Assembly: GCA_036653715.1 (NCBI GenBank) | Contig: JAVVTL010000002.1 | Location: forward strand, 1 to 64,000 | Direction of reading: 5' to 3' | From: Scatomorpha sp036653715 | GTDB lineage: Bacteria; Bacillota; Clostridia; Oscillospirales; Oscillospiraceae | DNA: 64,000 nucleotides | Shown here: positions 57,737 to 64,000 of the stretch, in pieces | How the letters are laid out: the number at the start of each line of letters is the position of its first letter | How positions within the stretch are numbered: position 1 is the stretch's first letter | Notes under the pieces: generated by a model | What the model saw: the letters and a program-made list of their open reading frames with translations, nothing else | What the model was told of the DNA's origin: nothing | The model's database searches: none | Position numbers and translations under genes: made by a program

Positions 57737-58357
57737 ATGAACAAATCTCCCGAGCGGACAGACGCCACAAAAGAAGCCCTGCGTGCGGCATTTTGGAAGC
57801 TTTATACAATAAAGCCCATAAACCGCATAACAATAAAAGCAATCACGGATGCGGCGGGCTACAACCGGGGGACCTTCTATCGCTATTACCTCGACGTATA
57901 CGACATATTGGACGAAATAGAAACCGAAATTCTCTGTCAGTTCGACACCCGTTTTGCGCAAATCTCCGAGCAGGCGACGGCGATGGACATGCTCTCAATA
58001 ATAAAACATACGCTGACGCCCTGCCAAATATACAATAGCTATCTCGCCGTGCTGTTAGGTGCAAACGGAGACATGCGCTTTCAAACTCAATTAAAAGATA
58101 AGGCCAAGGCTCTTCTGAGCGAGCAGATAACAAAGCGCTACGGCAAGCTCGAGGGAGACGGGGAGTACTGCCTCGAATTTTGCGTTTCGGGTCTGCTCTC
58201 CTGCACACAGATGTGGTACGAGCGCGGACAGGACGTGGATATACACGATTATATCTCCACCATGTACCGAATCCTCGCCGAGCCTCTCGGTATCTTTTCG
58301 GATGACCTGAAATCCGACATGAGCGAGAAGCTTATGGAGCGACGATTAAAATTATAA
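57737..58357 (+). CDS. TetR/AcrR-family transcriptional regulator
   Basis: 206 residues. N-terminal TetR helix-turn-helix (about 12-60, ITIKAITDAAGYNRGTFYRYYLDVYDIL) and a helical ligand domain typical of the group with a C-terminal TetR_C domain. Ligand unknown. It lies between two related flavoprotein genes and downstream of the thiolase-like pair, so local control is plausible. SD AAGGGG. Confidence 0.88.
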   Translation: MNKSPERTDATKEALRAAFWKLYTIKPINRITIKAITDAAGYNRGTFYRYYLDVYDILDEIETEILCQFDTRFAQISEQATAMDMLSIIKHTLTPCQIYNSYLAVLLGANGDMRFQTQLKDKAKALLSEQITKRYGKLEGDGEYCLEFCVSGLLSCTQMWYERGQDVDIHDYISTMYRILAEPLGIFSDDLKSDMSEKLMERRLKL

Positions 58358-58408
58358 AACACAAAACAGCCGTCCTATAGGGCGGCGGAGTAGCTGGGAG
58401 GCAACGAG

Positions 58409-60094
58409 ATGAAGGTAATCATAATCGGCGGAGTGGCAGGCGGCGCCTCAGCCGCGGCAAGGCTCAGACGTCTTGACGAGAAGGCAGAGATAATAATACT
58501 GGAGCGCAGCGGCTACGTTTCCTATGCAAACTGCGGTCTGCCGTATTATATCGGCGGAGTGATGACCGATCGCGACGACCTGACGGTTCAGACGCCGGAG
58601 AGCCTGCACAGTCGCTTCGCCATTGACGTGCGCGTGGGCCAGGAGGCGCTCTCCATCGACAGAAGCGCAAAAACCGTCACCGTCAAAAGACTCTCCGACG
58701 ACAGCGTCTACACCGAAAATTACGACAGGCTCGTCCTCGCCCCGGGGGCGAAGTCCGTTGTCCCGCCTCTGCCGGGAGCGGATGGCAAAAAGCTGTTTTC
58801 GCTCCGCACGGTCGAGGATACCATCAAAATCTACGACTATATCGAGCAGTGCCGCCCCGCCTCCGCCACCGTCATCGGCGGCGGCTTCATCGGCCTTGAG
58901 ATGGCGGAAAACCTCAAGCACAAGGGGCTTGAGGTCACGGTTGTCCAGCGCTCAGGCCACGTCCTGCCGACGCTTGACGACAACATGGCGGAAATTCTGC
59001 ATAAATATATGCGCAGGCAGGGCATCAAGCTGCGCCTGAACTCCGCCGTCGCGGGCTTTGAGGAAGCGGGAGAAAAGGCCATTACCCTGATAAAGGGCGC
59101 AGAGTCGGAAGCCTCCGATATGATTATACTCGCCGTCGGCGTCGCTCCCGAAAACAGCCTTGCCGCCGAGGCGGGGCTTGCCACGGGCATTAAGGGCGCC
59201 ATCAAGACCGACGAGCATATGCAAACGGCGGACGAGAACATCTACGCCGTGGGCGACGCCGTGGAGGTCATAAACTTTGTGACGGGCGAGAAGGCCGTTA
59301 TCTCCCTCGCGGGGCCGGCAAACAAGCAGGGCCGCATCGCCGCCGACAATATCTGCGGCATAAAAAGCTCCTACGGCGGCTCTCAAGGCTCCTCCATAAT
59401 GAAAATGTTCGACATGACCGTCGCCTCGACAGGTCTGAGCTGCAAGCAGGCGGAGAGCGCCGGGATTTCCTTCGACTACGTCGTTCTCAGCTCGGCGTCA
59501 CACGCCACCTATTATCCCGGCTCCGAGAACATGACGGTCAAGGTCATCTTCCAAAAGGACACGGGGCGCATAATAGGCGCTCAGCTTATCGGCTTCGGCG
59601 GCGTGGATAAGCGCATAGACGTCCTCGCCACGGCGGTGCGCGCAAAAATGACCGCGCACGACCTGACGCAGCTTGACCTCGCCTACGCCCCGCCGTTTTC
59701 CTCCGCAAAGGACCCCGTGAACATGGCGGGCTACGCCATCGAAAACCTGCTCTCAGGCCGCGTCGCCCAAATACACTGGGAGGACGTGGCAAAGCTCCCC
59801 GACGACGCCCTGATACTTGACACAAGAACAGACGGGGAATACGCCAAAGGGCATCTTAAAACCGCCATGCACATCCCCGTGGATGATTTGCGTGACAGGC
59901 TGCCCGAGCTGCCGCGCGGCAGGACGCTGTATGTCTATTGCCAGAGCGGGCTTCGCAGCTACGTCGCCTGCCGAATCCTCTCTCAAAACGGCTTTGATTG
60001 CCTGAACGTCTCCGGCGGCTTCGGCTTCTGCCAATACGCCCTGCCCGGCGGCCTCTCAAGAGAGGGCACCGGCCCCTGCGGCATTTCAAAGTAA
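58409..60094 (+). CDS. CoA-disulfide reductase with C-terminal rhodanese domain
   Basis: 561 residues. The N-terminal 440 form an FAD/NAD(P)H disulfide reductase with GGVAGGASAAARLRR, redox Cys in YANCGLPYYIGG, and VIGGGFIGLEMAEN. Residues about 460-555 are a rhodanese domain with DTRTDGEYAKGHL and the persulfide Cys in YCQSGLRSYVA. This CoADR-RHD architecture occurs in enzymes reducing CoA-disulfide, CoA-persulfide or polysulfide. SD GGGAGG. A bidirectional terminator follows. Confidence 0.92.
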   Translation: MKVIIIGGVAGGASAAARLRRLDEKAEIIILERSGYVSYANCGLPYYIGGVMTDRDDLTVQTPESLHSRFAIDVRVGQEALSIDRSAKTVTVKRLSDDSVYTENYDRLVLAPGAKSVVPPLPGADGKKLFSLRTVEDTIKIYDYIEQCRPASATVIGGGFIGLEMAENLKHKGLEVTVVQRSGHVLPTLDDNMAEILHKYMRRQGIKLRLNSAVAGFEEAGEKAITLIKGAESEASDMIILAVGVAPENSLAAEAGLATGIKGAIKTDEHMQTADENIYAVGDAVEVINFVTGEKAVISLAGPANKQGRIAADNICGIKSSYGGSQGSSIMKMFDMTVASTGLSCKQAESAGISFDYVVLSSASHATYYPGSENMTVKVIFQKDTGRIIGAQLIGFGGVDKRIDVLATAVRAKMTAHDLTQLDLAYAPPFSSAKDPVNMAGYAIENLLSGRVAQIHWEDVAKLPDDALILDTRTDGEYAKGHLKTAMHIPVDDLRDRLPELPRGRTLYVYCQSGLRSYVACRILSQNGFDCLNVSGGFGFCQYALPGGLSREGTGPCGISK

Positions 60095-60110
60095 GCTATA
60101 GCGTATTAAA

Positions 60111-60145
60111 AAACAGGTATGCCGCATATCACGGCATACCTGTTT
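60111..60145. terminator. Bidirectional terminator between CoADR-RHD and the symporter gene
   Basis: A perfect 14-bp stem (60111-60124 with 60132-60145, loop CATATCA) has A-rich and T-rich flanks. Confidence 0.85.
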
Positions 60146-60161
60146 ATCTTATGTGCGGCTG

Positions 60162-61562
60162 TTATTTCAGCCTTGATTTATCCTTAAAATGGTCCTTTGA
60201 TAGCTTGGCGACAACGCCGGTCAGGGCAAAGAGGGCGATGAAGTTCGGGATTGCCATGAGTCCGTTAAAGGTGTCGGCAAGGTCCCAAACGACGTCGAGC
60301 GAGGTGGTTGCGCCTATGACCACGACGACGATGAACACGAGCTGGTAGATTTTTGAGGCCGTAATGCCGAAAAGATATTGCACGCAGCGGCTGCCGTAGA
60401 GCGACCAGCCGAGGATGGTGGAAAAGGCGAACAGCATCAGCGATATGGCAATAAAGAGCGCGGCGAGCTTCCCGCCGAAAACGGTGGCGAAGGCGCTTGT
60501 GATGAGCGCGGAGCCGGGCTTCACGCCAAATTCGATGGGAACGCCGCTGATGATGATGGTCATGGCGGTCAGAGTGCAGATGACGAGGGTGTCCATAAAT
60601 ACCTCAAAGATGCCGTAAAGGCCCTGGTCAACGGGGCTTTTCGTCTCTGCCGCGGCGTGGGCTATGGCGGCGGAGCCGAGGCCTGCCTCGTTTGAGAAGG
60701 CGGAGCGGCGCAGACCCCAGACCACAGCCTGCTTCAGCGCTATGCCGGAGGCGGCACCGAGGATGGCCTGCGGCGCAAAGGCGGCAATGAATATTTTGCG
60801 GAAGGCCTCGCCGATTCCGCCGAGGTGGGAGAAAATGACGATGAGCGTAAAAATAATGTAGAACACGCTCATAACGGGGACAAGCTTCTCTGCAACGGAG
60901 CCGATGCGCTTGATGCCGCCAAAGAGGACAAGCCCGACCAAAACCGCGAGTACCACGCCGACAACGAGATTGACGGTCTTGAGGCTGCCGTCGGATATCG
61001 GCGCGAAGGCGTTTATCGCGCCCGCGATGGAGCCGGAGATGGAGTTTGCTTGGCTCATGTTGCCGATGCCGAAGGACGCGAGCGAGGCAAAGACGCAAAA
61101 GAGCACGGCGAGCCATTTCCACTTCGGGCCCATGCCGTTTTTGATGTAGTACATGGGGCCGCCGACCCAGTCGCCCTTGGCGTCCCGCTCACGGTAGCGG
61201 ATGGAGAGCGTGACCTCGGCGTATTTGATAATCATGCCGAGCAGGGCCGCCATCCAAAGCCAAAACACCGCGCCGTAGCCGCCCATGGCAATCGCCTGAC
61301 TTGTGCCGACGATGTTGCCTGTGCCGACAGTGGCGGCAAGCGCCGTCGTCACGGCCTGAAGCGGCGTCACCGCGCCGGCGCCGGCCTCCTGCTTCGTGAA
61401 CATTTTGCCGACGGTATTTCGCATTGCGTAGCCGAAATGGCGAAATTGCAAAAAACCGCAGCGGATGGTTATGTACAGTCCGCCTATGAACACGCAGGAC
61501 AGCAGGATGTATACCCATGCCACCGTGTTCACCGTATTGTTGATGCTCATCAGGGTTTCCAT
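60162..61562 (-). CDS. Alanine/glycine:cation symporter (AGCS family)
   Basis: Sodium- or proton-coupled uptake of alanine or glycine across the membrane. 466 residues with about eleven helices; ATVGTGNIVGTSQAIAMGGYG and FGLRRSAFSNEAGLGSAAIAHAA-type segments are the AGCS signatures. ATG 61562 follows GGGAGGAG. The 240-base leader holds a glycine riboswitch and a terminator, which points to glycine as a substrate or controlling metabolite. Confidence 0.93.
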   Translation of the reverse strand: METLMSINNTVNTVAWVYILLSCVFIGGLYITIRCGFLQFRHFGYAMRNTVGKMFTKQEAGAGAVTPLQAVTTALAATVGTGNIVGTSQAIAMGGYGAVFWLWMAALLGMIIKYAEVTLSIRYRERDAKGDWVGGPMYYIKNGMGPKWKWLAVLFCVFASLASFGIGNMSQANSISGSIAGAINAFAPISDGSLKTVNLVVGVVLAVLVGLVLFGGIKRIGSVAEKLVPVMSVFYIIFTLIVIFSHLGGIGEAFRKIFIAAFAPQAILGAASGIALKQAVVWGLRRSAFSNEAGLGSAAIAHAAAETKSPVDQGLYGIFEVFMDTLVICTLTAMTIIISGVPIEFGVKPGSALITSAFATVFGGKLAALFIAISLMLFAFSTILGWSLYGSRCVQYLFGITASKIYQLVFIVVVVIGATTSLDVVWDLADTFNGLMAIPNFIALFALTGVVAKLSKDHFKDKSRLK

Positions 61563-61597
61563 TGAATCTCTCCTCCCAAGTATCCGCCGTGAGAAAA

Positions 61598-61621
61598 GGA
61601 GCCGCGCAAATGCGCAGCTCC
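61598..61621 (-). terminator. Riboswitch-controlled terminator of the symporter gene
   Basis: An 11-bp stem (61621-61611 with 61608-61598, one G-U) is followed on the minus strand by TTTT. It stands between the glycine aptamer and the coding region and is the likely expression platform. Confidence 0.75.
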
Positions 61622-61664
61622 CAAAAAATACAGCAATGCCATCCCCCCCCATAGGGGATGTGCC

Positions 61665-61741
61665 TTCTGTCCTTTTGCCTGAGAGATTGACGCATAGCGT
61701 TTTGCACCTTCGGCACCCACTCGAAGCGGGCTTCTCCAGAA
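61665..61741 (-). promoter_or_regulatory. Glycine riboswitch, single aptamer (gcvT motif)
   Basis: On the minus strand, TTCTG (61741-61737) pairs with CAGAA (61669-61665) as P1. The conserved core reads GGAGA, GCCGAAGGTGCAA, TCTCTCAGGCAAAAGGACAG. Only one full aptamer is visible, whereas many glycine riboswitches are tandem; the 60 upstream leader bases may hold a degenerate partner. With the following terminator, it probably turns the symporter on when glycine is bound. Confidence 0.92.
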
Positions 61742-61811
61742 TGCCGTCCATTTACGGTCGCGCCCGGGCGCTCCTGCAAACTTCACGCGGCGATATTAAA
61801 ATATAGTCACG

Positions 61812-61840
61812 ATAATAGCGCAATATCTCCCGATTAGCAA
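61812..61840 (-). promoter_or_regulatory. Promoter of the riboswitch-symporter transcript
   Basis: Minus strand TTGCTA (61840-61835), 17 bases, TATTAT (61817-61812). Predicted transcription start is about 64 bases before the aptamer. Confidence 0.7.
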
Positions 61841-61867
61841 GTGTTTTTTGTCGATACGCTTATTATT

Positions 61868-63028
61868 TTAACTTTTGCGGCTGCCTCTGCGCCGAATGTG
61901 CTCTGTGCAGAGGAGCATACCGCCAAAGAGCGCGGCGCAATAAAGCGGCAGCAGGGAGACGGAGACGCGCTGCGCCGCGAGGCCGAAAATCGGCGGCATG
62001 AGGGTGACGCCCATATATGCGCAGGACATCTGTGCGCCGGTCATGGCCTGCGAGCTTGCGGTGCCGAAAAGCTCGGGCGTGCGGTGCAGCATGGAGGGAA
62101 ACACGGGCGCGCAGCCCAAGCCGATCAGAAGCAGCGCGGTCGGCGGGATATAAGCGGAGTCGGGGAGCACAAGCAGCGCAAGACCGAAAAAAATCACAAG
62201 CTCGCCGATGCGAATCAGCCGTGCGTCGGAGAATTTCCCGGCAAAAAAGCCGGTGACGAGACGTCCTGCGGTTATGCCGAAGTAATAGAGCGACATGCAG
62301 GTCGCGGCCTCGGCGGCGGAAAAGCCCCGCGCCCCTGTGAGGTAGCTTGCGCCCCAAAGCCCGACGGCCTGCTCAAGCGCGCAATAGCAAAAGAAAGTGA
62401 GAAAGGCGGCACCTGCGCAGGGGAGAGCGGCCATTTGGCGAAAGCTCAGCACCAGTGGCTTTTCGGACGGGCCGTTCCCGCCCTCGCCGGACCTCCAGAG
62501 CCGAAGACTGAACAGCAGGACAAGCGTGAGCGCAAGCTGTATGCAGCCGATGCTGAGATAGCCGCCGCGCCAGCCTGCGGAGCGGGCAATCCAAAAGGAC
62601 ATAATCAGCGGCCCCGCCGTTGCGCCGACTCCCCAAAAGCAGTGGAGCCAGCTCATATGACGCGCCTCGTAGTTTGTCGCCACAAAATTATTCAGCGCGG
62701 CGTCCACGCTGCCGGCGCCGAGGCCGAGCGGCAATGCCAAGAGACAAAGCGCCCAAAAGCCGGGTGCCGCGGCATAGCCAATCAGCGCAAGCGCCGTCAT
62801 GGCAACGGACACGAGTGTGACCCTCCCGACGCCGAAACGCGCTATGACACGCACGCTCACGGCGCTTGAAACCACAGTGCAGACGGAGACAACAAGGGAG
62901 AGCGCTCCCGCAAGTGACAGGGGCGCTCCGAGGTCGGGCTGCATCGCGGGCCAGGCGCTGCCGAGTATGGAGTCGGGCAGGCCGAGAGAGATGAAAGCCG
63001 CATATATGAGAACAAGCAGCAGAGTCAT
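61868..63028 (-). CDS. MFS transporter
   Basis: Major facilitator of 386 residues with twelve predicted helices. FISLGLPDSILGSAWP at the N-terminus and FGVGRV in the loop after helix 2 resemble the FucP/YfkF-like sugar or drug facilitators; substrate unknown. ATG 63028 overlaps the stop of the upstream thioredoxin-like gene (ATGA). No clear terminator follows. Confidence 0.88.
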   Translation of the reverse strand: MTLLLVLIYAAFISLGLPDSILGSAWPAMQPDLGAPLSLAGALSLVVSVCTVVSSAVSVRVIARFGVGRVTLVSVAMTALALIGYAAAPGFWALCLLALPLGLGAGSVDAALNNFVATNYEARHMSWLHCFWGVGATAGPLIMSFWIARSAGWRGGYLSIGCIQLALTLVLLFSLRLWRSGEGGNGPSEKPLVLSFRQMAALPCAGAAFLTFFCYCALEQAVGLWGASYLTGARGFSAAEAATCMSLYYFGITAGRLVTGFFAGKFSDARLIRIGELVIFFGLALLVLPDSAYIPPTALLLIGLGCAPVFPSMLHRTPELFGTASSQAMTGAQMSCAYMGVTLMPPIFGLAAQRVSVSLLPLYCAALFGGMLLCTEHIRRRGSRKS

Positions 63029-63297
63029 TGACCCGAAGCCGCTCTGTCGAGCACGCGCTTCACGTCGGAAAGCTCGGCGTGACCCTCGTGGAGCTTTTCG
63101 TCGCCGAGATAGAAGCAGGGGACGTACCAATAATCGTAGCTGTAGGCGCGCTCGACCTCGGAGGATTCGTCCACCTTTTCGATTTCTATGGCGGCATAGC
63201 GCGCATCGGAGGCGCGGAGCTCGTCAAGAAATTTGAACGCGAGCTTGCAGTGGGGGCAGGCGGGAAGATAGAAAAGTGTCAGCTTCAAATATTTCAC
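63025..63297 (-). CDS. Glutaredoxin/thioredoxin-like protein
   Basis: 90-residue thioredoxin-fold protein with a CPHC redox motif (Cys14, Cys17) and the cis-Pro loop YVPCFYLG. Likely a small disulfide reductase. It starts at GTG 63297 or possibly TTG 63288, neither with a strong SD. Upstream lies a possible promoter (TTGCGC 63353-63348, 17 bases, TAAATT 63330-63325). The MFS gene overlaps it by four bases. Confidence 0.8.
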   Translation of the reverse strand: MKYLKLTLFYLPACPHCKLAFKFLDELRASDARYAAIEIEKVDESSEVERAYSYDYWYVPCFYLGDEKLHEGHAELSDVKRVLDRAASGQ

Positions 63298-63360
63298 TCT
63301 TTCGTATGTAATTTGTGCGTTTACAATTTACCACGTCCGCGGCTCGGGCGCAAGCGGGCA

Positions 63361-63390
63361 AAAAAATTACGCCCCAAAAATGGGGCGTAA
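63361..63390 (-). terminator. Terminator of the zinc-ribbon gene
   Basis: A perfect 10-bp stem (63390-63381 with 63376-63367, loop TTTT on the minus strand) is followed by TTTTTT at 63366-63361. Confidence 0.9.
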
Positions 63391-63403
63391 AATCAGCTTC
63401 GAC

Positions 63404-63679
63404 TTATTTACGGAAGCAATCGCTGCAGTAGACGGGACGGTCGTTACGGGGCTGGAAAGGAACCTTGCAGGCCTTGCCGCACTCGCAGCAAACCGCGTCG
63501 AACATCTGCCTGTCACCGCTGCCGCCACGGGAAGAATTTCCCTTGCGAGCGTCGCGGCAAGCCTTGCAGCGCTGGGGCTCGTTGCTGAAGCCCTTCTCGG
63601 CGAAGAACTCCTGCTCTTGAACTGTGAAAGTGAATTGCTGACCGCAGTCCTTGCATACGATTGTTTTGTCTTGAAACAT
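63404..63679 (-). CDS. Zinc-ribbon protein with two Cys4 sites
   Basis: 91 residues. Two zinc ribbons: Cys9/Cys12 with Cys38/Cys41 (CKDCGQQF, RCKACR), and Cys64-67 with Cys85/Cys88 (CCECGK, YCSDC). The linker is Gly/Ser/Arg-rich. This is the small clostridial zinc-ribbon family with a CxxC-x(n)-CxxC pair at each end; a nucleic-acid or ribosome role is often assumed but not shown. SD GAGGT precedes ATG. Monocistronic. Confidence 0.88.
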   Translation of the reverse strand: MFQDKTIVCKDCGQQFTFTVQEQEFFAEKGFSNEPQRCKACRDARKGNSSRGGSGDRQMFDAVCCECGKACKVPFQPRNDRPVYCSDCFRK

Positions 63680-63723
63680 GGGATACCTCTTTTAAATTAG
63701 TTCGCCTATACGACGATTGTTTC

Positions 63724-63752
63724 ATTGTAAGGCATAATTGTCAATTTGTCAA
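63724..63752 (-). promoter_or_regulatory. Strong promoter of the zinc-ribbon gene
   Basis: Minus strand consensus TTGACA (63752-63747), 17 bases, TACAAT (63729-63724). It is the best-matching sigma-A promoter in the window. Confidence 0.85.
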
Positions 63753-63870
63753 CTAAAACTTAAAAATAAATATAAGTAGGCAAAGCGGGGGAGGGGCGCG
63801 GGCGGGATTTGGTAAAAAATACATTATTTCTTGACGATTTCGCCATAAAATTGCGTGTTTCGCCAAACGC

Positions 63871-63899
63871 TTGAAGTGCTGTAAATGTTTTGTTACCAT
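63871..63899 (+). promoter_or_regulatory. Promoter of the terminal secreted-protein gene
   Basis: TTGAAG (63871-63876), 17 bases, TACCAT (63894-63899) preceded by TGT as an extended -10. It is 39 bases before the start codon. Confidence 0.5.
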
Positions 63900-63937
63900 G
63901 GCGTTACAGACTTTTAAACGCACTGGAGGATAACGAA

Positions 63938-64000
63938 ATGCAAAGAACAATATCAAAGGTTTTATCGCTTATTTTGGCCTTAACGATGATTATCACCCTA
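63938..64000 (+). CDS. Secreted protein, N-terminus only (partial)
   Basis: The frame opens at ATG 63938 and runs off the window end after 21 codons (MQRTISKVLSLILALTMIIT, then L). GGAGG lies eight bases before the start. A short basic segment followed by a hydrophobic run is a signal peptide, and this exact style of leader is common on SLH-domain or other exported clostridial proteins. Nothing more can be said about the mature protein. Confidence 0.75.
   Translation, partial: MQRTISKVLSLILALTMIITL

Noticed and set aside
1..64000. CRISPR array, prophage or insertion sequence
   Set aside because: No regularly spaced direct repeats, transposase, integrase or phage structural genes were seen in the translated frames, and conserved gene order is largely unbroken.

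Overview
This window is one continuous chromosomal stretch from a GC-rich, endospore-forming, Gram-positive anaerobe, most likely an Oscillospirales-type gut clostridium. That placement rests on gene content: a WalRK-YycHI-YycJ-RlmH block, a yqfC-yqfD-phoH-ybeY-era-yqzL-recO block, a dcw (division and cell wall) cluster with MraZ and a PASTA-domain penicillin-binding protein, spoIIIE, and S-layer-homology proteins. No insertion sequences, prophage, CRISPR array, rRNA or tRNA genes were seen. Genes are dense, often overlap by 1-8 bases, and TTG starts behind good Shine-Dalgarno (SD) sites are frequent.

Layout. 1-1740 (minus): tmRNA (ssrA), a cyclophilin, smpB and an unknown 80-residue protein, so both ribosome-rescue partners are adjacent. 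1750-12498 (plus): Nudix hydrolase, WalR-like regulator, WalK-like kinase, YycH- and YycI-like proteins, a MurA inserted before the YycJ-like metallo-beta-lactamase protein, RlmH, a DUF2007 protein, phosphoglucomutase and a split chromate transporter. A convergent ylbJ-like gene follows (12495-13463, minus). 13556-22648 (plus): sporulation genes yqfC and yqfD, phoH, an M32 carboxypeptidase, ybeY, era, yqzL, recO, mutS2 and HPr. 22649-22880 is a hairpin-rich spacer with a structure-conserved repeat. 22881-27156: DMT transporter, uvrC, rsmD, coaD and a coiled-coil protein.

27313-40020 is the dcw cluster: promoter, MraZ operator, mraZ, rsmH, ftsL-like, PBP, murE, mraY, ftsW, murG, a second murA, divIB and ftsZ, with no murC, murD or ftsA. 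40119-53325: an aconitase X pair, peptidase T, a UPF0316 protein (minus), prfA, a TsaC-CoaE fusion, an M18 aminopeptidase, uppP, spoIIIE, mini-RNase III and rqcH.

53380-64000 is the accessory end. It holds an S-layer-homology protein (minus); a thiolase-fold protein with altered catalytic motifs beside a DUF35 partner; two CoA-disulfide-reductase-like flavoproteins flanking a TetR regulator; an alanine/glycine:cation symporter behind a glycine riboswitch; an MFS transporter with a thioredoxin-like protein; a zinc-ribbon protein; and the start of a secreted protein cut by the window edge. The most unusual items are the thiolase-like/DUF35 pair, the TsaC-CoaE fusion and the repeated hairpin at 22665 and 22830.
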